Assembly (NCBI GenBank): GCA_012845835.1
Contig: JABAKD010000036.1
Location: 930,001-994,000 of the forward strand
Length of the DNA: 64,000 nt
Direction of reading: 5' to 3'
From: Undaria pinnatifida
Taxonomy: Eukaryota; Sar; Phaeophyceae; Laminariales; Alariaceae
Shown here: piece after piece, positions 12,000-21,857 of the stretch
How the letters are laid out: the number at the start of each line of letters is the position of its first letter
Numbering within the stretch: position 1 is the stretch's first letter
The notes under the pieces: generated by a model
Database searches by the model: none
Seen by the model: only the letters and a program-made list of their open reading frames with translations
Told to the model about the DNA's origin: nothing
Made by a program: the position numbers and the translations under genes

Positions 12000-12800
12000 A
12001 ACAAAGAATACAAACTGGAAAAAAATCCCATGGCACCGCGGTAGGTATCATAGTAGTGCATTTGTTCATTGAATTTCGGTGACACCTACACGTGCATGGA
12101 TAGATGAGGCAAGCGCACGCATGAATAAAACTGGAGGTAGTGATTTCGATTACTACGCCAGAAGAAGCCACACATCAACACTACGAGTGGCTGCGTCCCC
12201 GGCCTCAAGGGTGGCATGATACTAGTTCGGGCACATCGACATAGTTTGTACTCGTGCAAGTAACATAGGTACGAGTAAGAGCACGGACACTGATGATGCT
12301 TTATTACCTACATGCTTTTTGTCTGACTTATGGTATAGGGAGGGTGTGTGAAAACAGGGAATACATTTTTCACATGAAAAACTCGGGGAAAAATTGTTTC
12401 TGTTATCTAGCTGCGTCACGCGAAGGTCGTACGTAGTGGTAGACAGTATCCACAGAAGAAACCAGTGGCATGCATTCGTCCCGGTATCGCATCGGCGGGT
12501 GGTTCTTTTCCCCGAAAAGACTCTTAGGAGAAATATAAGCGGTGTGAAAGGCGTGCTTTGTTGATGTTGCTGTGGCGCCTGTCTCCGTTGCTGAAGCGGT
12601 CGTGTTGGTACGTAACTGACAAATAAAGACGGGCGATCGATATTATAGTACGCAGCTTGCAAAATATGAGTATCGACCCTAAATAACTTCGTCTAACTCA
12701 CAGCTGACGTCGTTGGAATAATTTTATAAAATAATTTTGTGTTGCTTCCTACTCGACGCGCTCCTTGCTGCTGATTGCTGATTGATAATCTCTAGTGAGT
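12000..12800 (+). repeat. Repeat block Y (left arm of an inverted duplication)
   Basis: Matches 18313-18780 in reverse orientation, for example the GATGAGGCAAGCGCACGCAT region near 12104 and the GCTGCTGATTGCTGATTGAT region near 12769. No coding signal is recognised. Together with R, S1 and X it forms the arm 11670-15345. Confidence 0.7.
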
Positions 12801-13149
12801 TATATAGAGCCGGTCGCCCCTGTGGTCTAGTGGTTACGCTTGAATACTACTAGCGTTGGTCGTTGAGTTCGATTCCCACCGTTGTGATATATTTGACTTT
12901 CCTATTTGCAGAAACGCAGAAAAAGGATAAACTAACCACTGCTGAGAACGCCTAGCAGCTTGGGTAGGTACAATTCGACGCGAATCGACGAGGGAAGAAA
13001 CTGCTGGATTCTCGCGATAAAAAGTTAGGCATGTACTGTAGTGGGGAGGGGGCAGGAGGGCCCGCTATGTGACCCCGGATCTGAGTTATATTACTGGGAG
13101 GGAGGGCGAGAGTAGTGCAAGGATAATAAATGGGATGGGAAAAAAAAAC
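12801..13149 (+). mobile_element. tRNA-derived SINE, family S1, copy 1
   Basis: A tRNA-like head (about 12814-12887) has a near-consensus A box (TGGTCTAGTGGTTA) and B box (GAGTTCGATTCCC). A conserved body follows (ATCGACGAGGGAAGAAACTG, then GAGGGAGGGCGAGAGTAG) and it ends in an A run at 13140-13148. Related copies lie inverted at 17611-18000 and 28615-28912, and a divergent one at 25744-26060. The head does not fold into a full cloverleaf, so it is a SINE and not a tRNA gene. Transcription would be by RNA polymerase III. Confidence 0.8.
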
Positions 13150-15345
13150 TGATACAATGTGAGAACAGCTTTTCAGACAAGCTACACCAACAAGTAATTA
13201 CAGCAGGGTACAGTGGGGGTATTTCGATTCAAGTTCAATCTGTGACAAGCCGAAGCAGGCGCTCGTTGCTATTATTTGTTGTGGGCAATATATAGCTGTT
13301 AGTATGCCGGGACATGGCGATTTGATCGCTCTTATGTCCCGAATAGCTTTATCTTTGACGCTCTGAGTGCCAACTGTATAGATTCATCCTGAGGCCGAGC
13401 GTTTTGTAAGAATTGCGGTCGCATGGCGAATCTTTGCCCTATGCGAGTAGTATGCAAGAAAACCGGCGAAAATATTAGCAAGCTTGGTTAGGTTTTACCA
13501 TAAGCGAACGAAATCGAGATTTTTAGCAAATGTTTTCGGTGTCGCATAAGCGACAAATATGTGGTGATGTGCGGGCAAGTATTCCATGAGTATGCGACCA
13601 TTATGCCAGTGAGTCAAATACGCACTCTTTTGGCTTCATTTCAGGCTTTTTTCCACGGGTATTATGCTTGAGTTGCGCCACTCTTAGTTCCACTTAATAA
13701 TATGATGTCGTTTTTCTTTGAATACCCCATTTTTGTTTGAAATTGTGCTTATAACCGGGGGGGCCTAAATCTTGGATACAAATCGCTCTAATTCGTCCAT
13801 TTATATTGTGTTTGGTGCTGTTGTTGACAAGTGTTTCTCATCCTCATTGTGAGCGTGCTTCCTCGGCACGCCAACCTAATATAATCTCAAAATTGCTATT
13901 TTGTGCGACCTATCATGCAGATAATAACTGGTCGAATTGCGCTCGCATTGCGAATGTTTGCCGTGTGCGAGAAGTATGCGAGAAAAATGAGTCGGTCGAA
14001 ATAACTGTGAGCTCATACCAGCCGATCACGAATAAGCCAATGGGGTCGGGGTTGACACGCCGTGCGGGGAGGTATCGACCCAGGAGAGCATCGTTATAAT
14101 TCTCGCGTTGTTGGAGCTCTAGAGATTTGGATGGTTTCTCAACGGGGCATGGGGCCCTAACTCCCCCGTTTGCGACGGAACTGCCCCCCAGTTGTTGGTG
14201 AGCCTGTATCATCCTCCTAGGGCGAGGCAGCGCTGAGGAGCTCGAACCAATCCGCGATTTTAGCCAACGGAGTTGGGGTTTCTACACCGTGAGGGGCGGT
14301 GACGACCCGAGAGAAGTCGGTTTTATTCCCCGGTTTGTCTAACTTCGAGAGATATAGAATGACCTCTGGACCGGGGATGGGACCCTATCGTCCCCGGGTG
14401 GAGCTGGCTCTATAATATACGACCCTCAGCCAATCAGATCGGCCGATCGGTGTGGTTGGGGATTTTCACATTGTGCGGGGAGATATCAATCCTGGTGATA
14501 TCCGTGTTCGTTCGCGGGTTGTCGGAGTTGTACATGCATATGTGGATAGATTATGATCTTGGGATGGAACCCTATCGTCCCCAGATGACGGAAACTTCAT
14601 GTACGATTCCCGGCCAATGAACGACCAGCGATCAGACATAGAGGCCATACCAGGTATATGTTTTTGTGTTTTCGTCTAAAACTCGAGCCTGAAATTCTTG
14701 ACTGCCAAATTCATAGTTCAGTGTGCTATCGCGCACTACTAATACGAATAATCTATCTACCAGATAAGAGTGATCTGCAGCAACAAGTAGCAGCATTATA
14801 ATAGCCTTTGAGGAATTGAATGGCGAAGGCAGCGACACCGTGTTTCACGCCTAGAATACCGCCAGCAAGTCTCGCCACGATCAGACCATACATACAAAGA
14901 CAGTCGGTCTGCGGGCCTCGGATCTTACATGCTCTCATGCGTGGTGTAGCAGAAGCTGTATGGCTCAGTGCGCGCCTCTCGGTGGCTACGTAAAGAATAT
15001 GCAGCATATGTGGCCACCCCCTTGCTGACCCTCAATGCTTGGTTTAGTCAATACATCTAGAAACGCACTCGAAACGTCTCTTAGAGGCCAGACTAGAGGG
15101 TCAGTCTGCGTGTGGGCTCGGATTTATCCGATCGAAATATGATTAAGCTCGGAATCGGATTCACGTAAGAAACGGCAGAAGTAAGTAGTCCACTGTTAGT
15201 CTATATCAATCTCTTGGCATTGCTTTACATTCTACAAGCGACTGAGAATGTGTTGTGTGGTAGCGGTTTTAACTCTCTATCGAATAATGAATGGAACAAG
15301 TCGAAGTGCTGCCCTGCCCTACCCATGCGGAGCCCTTGCACTACT
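13149..15345 (+). repeat. Repeat family X, copy B (without the foldback insertion)
   Basis: Colinear with copy A but carries the uninterrupted target site TTGACACGCCGTGCGGGG at 14052. It lacks the ~400-bp block found at 7379-7785 in copy A and has a short extra block near 14185-14230. It ends at GCGGAGCCCTTGCAC. No coding function recognised. Confidence 0.8.
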
Positions 15346-16440
15346 TTTCATGATTACGTTCAATCAGATCAACTGGGCCTCCATTTTTTAGTTTTTATTT
15401 TAACTGTATAGCTTTCAATATAGTGAAGTATACGCCATAGAAATGAAGTGTATGGGTTTTACGATCGCCGATCATTCTAAAGTATACCAGGTATATGTAT
15501 TTTCAAATGAAATCAACGCCACCCTCTTTTTTTTACTTCCAACACTTCCCCCCCCCCATAACCCGTTGGCCCCTGGCTGGACACACGTGTATAAAAACTA
15601 ATCGGACGTTGCAACATCTAAAACCTGCCGACAACCTCTCACGTTGTGTAAAGTTCCAAACAGGAGATCTCACAAGTTGCGGTACCTTGTACCCGTCGGC
15701 CCAACGTACTGAGGTTGTGGTTTGTGACAACGTCGCGCAACGTACCTAAATGCTCGCCTGTAGATCAACACGAGTTACAGGCGTCAGGGTTGTGTGCTAT
15801 TGATTGCTTGCAGACCCCAAGCAAACGGCATCGGGGCTGGGTGGACCGATGTAAAAAGGCGCGTGATCCTGTATGGACGTACTGGAATTATGCAAGGAAG
15901 CACCTAAACTCCTGAGCCTTGAATACTCCAGGCACAATTTCCATCTAGCGGGCTAGAAGATACACTACACTAGGTAGAGTGCGAGTTCCCATCTAGCGGG
16001 CTAGAAGATACACTACACTAGGTGGAGTGCGAGACATGAAACCACTGCTGGCCGGAAAAGAACCCCACAGTCGCGAAGAGGCACTAAGGAATAAAGAGCA
16101 CAAACGAATTAAGCTGGTAACAGGCGACAGCAATGAGACAGCCCCGACCCAAGATTACGTATGCCCCAGTACGCGTGGCCTCACACTTTACCCAAGCATA
16201 CACGTACCGTACGCTAAGTTAAGAAGGACTTGACCGTTCCCGTCGGCAATTTTGTTGATGCAGGATGGCGTATTTCACGACAACACGCTTCTAACGCTGG
16301 ACCTAGCCAGCCCTTACTTCAAGAGCGGCAGGAAAGACGAACGTTTTAAGGTGGTTGTCATGGAGCACAAGGAGGACGGCCATATCAGGTCAGGTCATGC
16401 CTGCGGGATGGTAACAGTATGTTTGCAAGGTTGACTTTGG
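15345..16440. other. Unassigned region with a short tandem duplication
   Basis: No gene recognised. Short frames at 16027-16233 and 16252-16434 have no identifiable domain. The only structure is the 48-bp duplication at 15941-16036. Confidence 0.4.
15941..16036 (+). repeat. 48-bp tandem duplication (2 copies)
   Basis: Units begin CCATCTAGCGGGCTAGAAGA at 15941 and 15989 and are nearly identical. Each contains CTAGCGGGCTAG-type inverted half-sites. Confidence 0.9.
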
Positions 16441-16569
16441 GTCCGCTGTAGACTGTCATCCTTGCTGACGGTTGCGCTGAAGTTGGAATCCCCGCTGGTG
16501 TATGACATGCAAAGGGCTATTTCTGACTCTTCTTCCGTCAATGAAATTGCTGGAACTTGACATAGCCAA

Positions 16570-16747
16570 AGTTGATGAAAATCGACGAGCAGTGGGAATG
16601 CTGAACCTTTTTGCGCGATAGCAATGAAGGGATCTGTATGATACCGAGGAGGAGACGGGGCGACAACCTGTGGTTACGGCGTGTCCATGAGATGGAAAGA
16701 CACGTGATATTACACTCCAAGAGATGGAAAGACACGTGATATTACAC
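16570..16747 (+). repeat. 5'-truncated SINE S2 fragment plus 32-bp duplication
   Basis: The segment 16575-16700 matches the body and 3' part of S2 (AAATCGACGAGCAGTGGGA, then CGACAACCTGTGG). A 32-bp duplication of GAGATGGAAAGACACGTGAT units follows, with copies at 16689 and 16721. Confidence 0.6.
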
Positions 16748-17110
16748 AAATTAGAATGGAAGGGATCGAGAGTAGTCACCGATTGTTGCGCCGGACGACG
16801 ACGTACACATCGATAGCGAAATACTGCTGTGGTCAATATAACAAAATATTTGTTCAACACATTCTGGGCGACAACATCCCGCTGGCCGCAAGGAAAACCC
16901 GGCTGATGGGGTCGATTGATTGATGCCGACTGTTTTAATCACTCTGTGGCTTTTTGTGTCGACTGCCATCTGCGAGAAGAGAGACGATTCCCTTCGCGTA
17001 ATTTGAAGTGTATTCATGTATATGTTCGCTGCAAATGGTATGATATATTCAAAAACCTGTGATATTTTTAGGCCCTTGAATGTTGCGTTTGGGCAACATG
17101 TCCAAGGGTA

Positions 17111-17500
17111 CAAGGGCTCCGCATGGGTGCCGGCATACGCCGACACCCCTGCTTCGGGTAGGGCAGGGCAGCACTTCGAATTGTTCGATTCAATACTTGG
17201 TAGAGTAAAAAAAGTCACCAAGCACGATCATAGTCTGCGCGTACAGGATGTAAGGTAATGCCAAGAGTTCGATATAGACTAACAATCATCACAATGTACT
17301 ACTAATAATAGCTACTGTTTGGGATGTGAATCCGATTCCGAGCTTCATTCATCAGATTTCGACCGGATAAATTCGAGCACACGCCGACTGATCCTTTAGT
17401 CTGGCGACGAAACGTGTCGAGTGCGTTTCTTATGATAGTTTTACTTGATCAAGCATCCGAGGTCAGTAAGGTGACTGACCATGTCCGCTGCGTGTGATTA
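17111..17500 (-). repeat. Repeat family X, copy C (3' part, inverted)
   Basis: Reverse complement of the last ~400 bp of copies A and B: CAAGGGCTCC at 17111, then the GCACTTCGAATTGTTCGATT block, and GAAACGTGTCGAGTGCGTTT near 17408. The front of X is missing. The interval 16750-17110 before it shows nothing recognisable. Confidence 0.75.
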
Positions 17501-17610
17501 GAGAAGTTGTACATGGACCTTTTTGCATAATACAACAGCAGTCAGTCCAGTCGATCGGTGCAACTGGCTTGGGTATCGCATTATTACAGCAGCAGTAATA
17601 CACTTCACTT

Positions 17611-18000
17611 CTTTTCTTCTTCCCATCCCATTTATTGTGATGCTCGCATTACTCTCGCCCTCCCAATGCAGTAGTATAACTTAGATCCGGGGTCATGTAG
17701 CGGGCTCCCCTCCCCCCTCCCCCCTCCCCCCTCCCCACTACGGCACCTGCCCTAATTTTATCGCGAGAAGAATTCAGCATTTTCTTCCCTCGTCGATTCG
17801 CGTCGATACGTACCTACCCACGCTGCTAGGTGATTTCAGCGGTTAGTTGATCCTTTTTTTCCCATTTATTTCTGCAAATAAATAAAGCCAACAAAGCTCA
17901 CACCGGTGATGGTTATTTAACTCAAGGACCAACGCTAGTATTAATAGTAGTAGTATTCGAGTGTAACCCCACTAGACCACCAGGGCGATCGGCTCTATGT
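17611..18000 (-). mobile_element. tRNA-derived SINE, family S1, copy 2
   Basis: Reverse complement of 12801-13149: the tail CCCATCCCATTTATT, the body with TTCCCTCGTCGATTCGCGTC, and the head with inverted A box near 17965. A C-rich stretch of CCTCCCC units at 17706-17745 is expanded relative to copy 1. Its head faces the head of the adjacent S2 SINE. Confidence 0.8.
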
Positions 18001-18005
18001 CACTC

Positions 18006-18312
18006 ACTGCCCCGGTGGCGTATTAGGTTATATCCTCGAGCCTGGTATAGGTTAGCTTCGTGAGTTTGAATCCCCCCGAGTGCGTACTCGTACAATTTTT
18101 CGTCTTGTGCACTAATTGACTTGCGGAAAGCGCGATAGCGTGAGTTAGCAACACTCGATGAAAAATCGACGACCAGTGGGTGCTGAACCCTATGCGCCGA
18201 AAACAATGAAGGCAATAACCGGGGGGGGGAAGGGAAGGACGACACCTGTGACCGCGGCTTGTATGTCCAGAAGCTGGAAAGCAGAAGTGTGCCGATTTTT
18301 TTCAAAAAAATC
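18006..18312 (+). mobile_element. tRNA-derived SINE, family S2, copy 1
   Basis: The head resembles a tRNA with A box GGTGGCGTATTAGG and B box GAGTTTGAATCC. The body has TTGACTTGCGGAAAGCGCGA and AAATCGACGACCAGTGGG. It ends A-rich at about 18300-18310. It interrupts the Y/S1 junction that is continuous in the other arm at 12790-12800. The flanking TCACT on both sides is a likely 5-bp target duplication. Confidence 0.8.
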
Positions 18313-18780
18313 ACTAGAAGAAATGATCAATCAGCAATCAGCAGCAATAAGGAGCACGTCAAGTACGAAGCAACACCAACTTATTTGTCAGTTACGTACC
18401 AACACACGACCGCTTGCGCTTGACCGGCAAACGATCACAGCAACGGAGTCAGGGACCACAGCAACAACAAAGCACGCCATCCTACTATCTACTTACCACC
18501 ACCTTCGTGTGGCACAGCTTACCAACAGGAGGAGGAACTTGTATAAAATACATCCCTCGAGGCCCCGGGGACGCAGCCACGCGAAATGCTGTTGTGTGGC
18601 TTTTCCTGGCGCAGTAATCGTAATCACTACTACCTCCTCCTCCTTTAGTCATGCGTGCGCTTGCCTCGTCTATATCCATGTATGCACGTGTACCTATCGA
18701 AATTGAATAAACAAATGCACTACTATGATCCCTACCGCAGTACCATGGGGATTTTTTACAGTAATTTTATTATTTGTTTT
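18313..18780 (-). repeat. Repeat block Y (right arm of the inverted duplication)
   Basis: Reverse complement of 12000-12800 with internal deletions. Landmarks are CAATCAGCAATCAGCAGCAA, the ATGCGTGCGCTTGCCTCGTC region and ACCATGGGGATTTTTT. No coding function seen. Confidence 0.7.
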
Positions 18781-18945
18781 GGCACAAAATATGATGCCAG
18801 TTTCGAAGTGATGTCTTGCCAAATTTATTTTATCAAGCTCTCCATGCATGAAGATCCGAAGAATAACTGGAGAGTACCGTTCAAAATTCAATTTTTTGCG
18901 CGCTTCTCGCTTGGACGGCGGCCTTTGAACAAAGTGATTTAACCG
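18779..18945 (-). repeat. Repeat family R, truncated inverted copy
   Basis: Carries the R blocks GATGCCAGTTT, AAGATCCGAAGAATAACTGG and GCGCGCTTCTCGCTTG in reverse orientation, then breaks off. Confidence 0.6.
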
Positions 18946-18954
18946 AGAAATGCT

Positions 18955-19640
18955 ACAGCACTGCCCACTGAGCTATACGTAATCACTTGACTCGCTAGCT
19001 CAGTGGATAGTGCTACTACATATATATGCTAAACTACCAAAATAACCATTCATAATGTCGTCAGCGCGCACGCTTAAAAAAGACAAATATTAAGTCGGTA
19101 AGAATCGAACGCACGACGCATAGCACTACCCACTGCTGATAGGGACAGCTTACGCTATACCTACAATGGGATCCAAAGGGTACGCCAGCTAGCGTTGGGC
19201 TGCGAAAGCAACTGAGTTAAATCGACACACGACGCGTATGAAAATACGTGGAAGTGTGGTGAGCTAAAGCTTTATTTCTCCCCATCCGCCGGAGGATTAA
19301 AAAAAAAAAAAAACTACCCACTGCTATCACTTGACTCAGTAACACTCACATGAGTGGGTTATGCAAAAAACAACCAAATATGTTTTCCAGTTCGTTAATC
19401 AATTATCACCGACTTCGTAAGAGCGATTTCCGGAGCTATCCTCTCTCAACGTACTACAGTTAGTCGTGCTCAGAAGAACATCGACAACTATCATAACCAT
19501 TCAAAACGTCGCCAGCGCGCACGCTCCTGAATACCAAATATGATCTGGGTGAGAATCGTGCTCACGACACATCCTTGGTTGGTTATATAGCACTATACCC
19601 ACTGAGCCGAAAGGAAACGACACACAGCAGTAGTAGCTAC
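18955..19640. repeat. Cluster of tRNA-like modules in both orientations
   Basis: At least four tRNA-like half or full modules are present: inverted AGCTCAGTGG-type A boxes around 18965-19015, a minus-strand module at about 19090-19160 with GCGTTCGATTC, and another at about 19545-19612 with GGCTCAGTGGGTA and CACGATTC. Two share a flank (ATAACCATTCA(T/A)AA(T/C)GTCG(T/C)CAGCGCGCACGCT). None has a clean cloverleaf; I read them as SINE heads, not functional tRNA genes. Confidence 0.55.
19193..19313 (+). mobile_element. Short retroposed RNA with poly(A), family P, copy 1
   Basis: About 105 bp starting CGTTGGGCTGCGAAAGCAAC and ending in a long A run (19299-19313). It is almost identical over ~98 bp to 35238-35359; I see two substitutions before the tails diverge. 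The sequence can fold: TGC-GAAA-GCA and CGTAT-GAAA-ATACG are hairpins with GNRA-type loops, the second enclosed by CACAC/GTGTG. The parental RNA is not identified. Confidence 0.75.
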
Positions 19641-19679
19641 GATAGGGCGTGCGCTTGGAGGCGGCCATGAAAAAGCATC

Positions 19680-19970
19680 GTCGGGAAGTAATTTAGATGC
19701 CAGTTTGGAAATGTTGTTCCTTGTTTATTTGTTCAAGCCCCACATATGCCAAGATCCAACAATAGCTCGGGCGTATACCGCCCAGATTCAAAAATAAAGC
19801 GCACTTCTCGCTTGTCTCGCTCAGCGTCTATCCGCGTTCACGTTGAGGTGTGGAACGGATACGTCAGGTCGAGGGACGTTGGAGCCGCCCCCCGAAGACG
19901 GCGCTCGAACGAAGCTATTTGACCAAGAATTCCAGTTCCGCGAATCGCATACTGAGGCCGAGATTTGTTC
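19680..19970 (-). repeat. Repeat family R, inverted copy
   Basis: Reverse complement of 5835-6190: TGCCAAGATCC, GCTCGGGCGTATACCGCCC, GCACTTCTCGCTTGTCTCGC, then GGAGCCGCCCCCCGAAGACG and GGAACTGGAATTC-type blocks. It passes into the R-derived tandem array. Confidence 0.75.
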
Positions 19971-20639
19971 GTCTTGCAGCCTTTCTAATCTTGCATCGCG
20001 TTCTTCACAACTGCTCGCACTTTCCCGTGTTTTATTCGTTCAAGCCCTGCAGACGTCAAGCAAAACAACCGCAATTTGGCTAGTTACTTGCATAATAGGT
20101 CGCGCAAAAAAACACCGCCTGTTGGATCAAAGCCTACTATTTAATAACTAAGCTCGCAATTATTCACGCGGTCGCAATTCGGCTGGTCATTTGCATCATG
20201 TACCTTATCTAGGGATTTTTTTATTTGTTTGTGAAGGGTGCCCGTCTAATTTTGCTTCCTAAACAAAGTTGGATCCCCGCCTTCGTTGCCGGCCGTAGGG
20301 AACCTTTCGCAGATGTCGTAGTATGTACATTCGTCTACGAAAATCACGTCAGCGCTCGCGCGTTATTTGTTTACTTCTTTTTGTAGGTTGTCCATTGTTG
20401 TTGTACGTTGTTGTTGGGGAGTACCCAATTAATATTCTATCAGATATTATTTCTTCATGTGCGTATTCACCCGACGAAGTTATACACATTTTTCACTTGT
20501 ACAACTCCTGCTGACGATTTTGAGCCTATATCAGGTTGACGTGCAGACCAAGCACGCTCGAAATGAGAAACACTTCAACAGAACCAAACGAAATAATATA
20601 AAAAGACGAATTAGAGCGATTTACTTTTACTGGTATTAT

Positions 20640-21820
20640 AACACGCGCCCAAGCCCTGCAGACGTCAAGCAAAACAAACACTCGAGAGTATACCACCGCA
20701 AAATTCAAAACTTTAGCAACTACCTACCGTTTGGAGATGATGCCAATTTTGGTAATTATCCAGACGCTGCAGATGTTATTATAAGATACAACCCAAGTCG
20801 CAAGATCTCCTCATCAAAATACAATATTTTTGCAACTTCTCCCTTGCCTGGCTCAGCATCCATCCGCGTTCACGTCGAGGTGCCCAGCGGATAAGGAAGG
20901 GCGAGGGGAGTTGGAGCAGCCCCCCGAATATTTCTACGCGTTGGAGCCGCCCCCCGAAGACTTTTACGCGTTGGAGCCGCCCCCCGAAGACTTTTACGTG
21001 TTTCATTCGTTAAAGCCCTGCAGACGTCAAGCAAAACAAACAAACGCTCAAGCCCTGCAGACGTCAAGCAAAACAAACTAAAATGACGAATTAGAGCGAT
21101 CTACTACTGGTATTATAACACGCGCTCAAGCCCTGCAGGCGTCAATCAAAACAAACGCTCGAGAGAATACCACGGCAAAATTCAAAACTTTAGCAACTAC
21201 CCACGGTTTGGAAATGATGCCAATTTTGGAAATTATCCAGACGCTGCAGACGTTATTATAAGATACAATCGAAGCCGCAAGATTACCTCATCAAAATACA
21301 ATATTGTTGCGACTTCTCCCTTGTCTGGCTCAGCATCCATCCGCGTTCACGTCGAGGTGCCCAGCGGATAAGGAAGGGCGAGGGGCGTTGAAGCCGCCCC
21401 TCGAAGACTTTAACGTGTTTCATTCGTTCAAGCTCTGTAGACGTCAAGCAAAACAAGCAAACGCTCAAGCCCTGCAGACGTCAAGCAAAACAAACGCTCG
21501 AGAGTATGCCACCGCAAAATTCAAAATATTAGCAACTACCGTTTGGAAATGATGCCAATTTGTAAATCATCTAGGCGCTGCAGACATTAAGATACAACCA
21601 AAATCTCCGGAATTCCTCCTCGACATGCGATATTTTTGCAACTTCTCGCTTGTCTCGCTCGGCATCCGTCCGCGTTCACGTCGATGTGCGGAACGGACAC
21701 GGCAGGGCGAGGGGCGTTGGAGCCGCCCCCCGAAGTCGGCGCTCGAACTAAGCTATTTGACCGAGAATTCCAGTTCCGCGAATCGCATACTTAGGCCGAG
21801 ACGAAAAAAACTCCTGACCG
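20640..21820 (-). repeat. R-derived tandem array with 30-bp spacer repeats
   Basis: Three long units start at about 20649, 21128 and 21466. Each begins CAAGCCCTGCAGACGTCAAG, passes through CTCGAGAGTATACCACCGC and ATGATGCCAATTT, and ends in the R block with CGTTCACGTCGAGGTGC. The ~30-bp CAAGCCCTGCAGACGTCAAGC element also occurs singly at about 20042, 21013, 21050 and 21430. Short reiterated GGAGCCGCCCCCCGAAGA units lie at 20920-21000. No coding function. Confidence 0.75.
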
Positions 21821-21857
21821 AATCCCTGAAACAAAGAATAATCATATATATATGTAT

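Noticed and set aside
20640-21500. CRISPR-like array (30-bp direct repeats)
   Set aside because: Spacing is irregular, the spacers are themselves repeated R sequence, and the context is eukaryotic.
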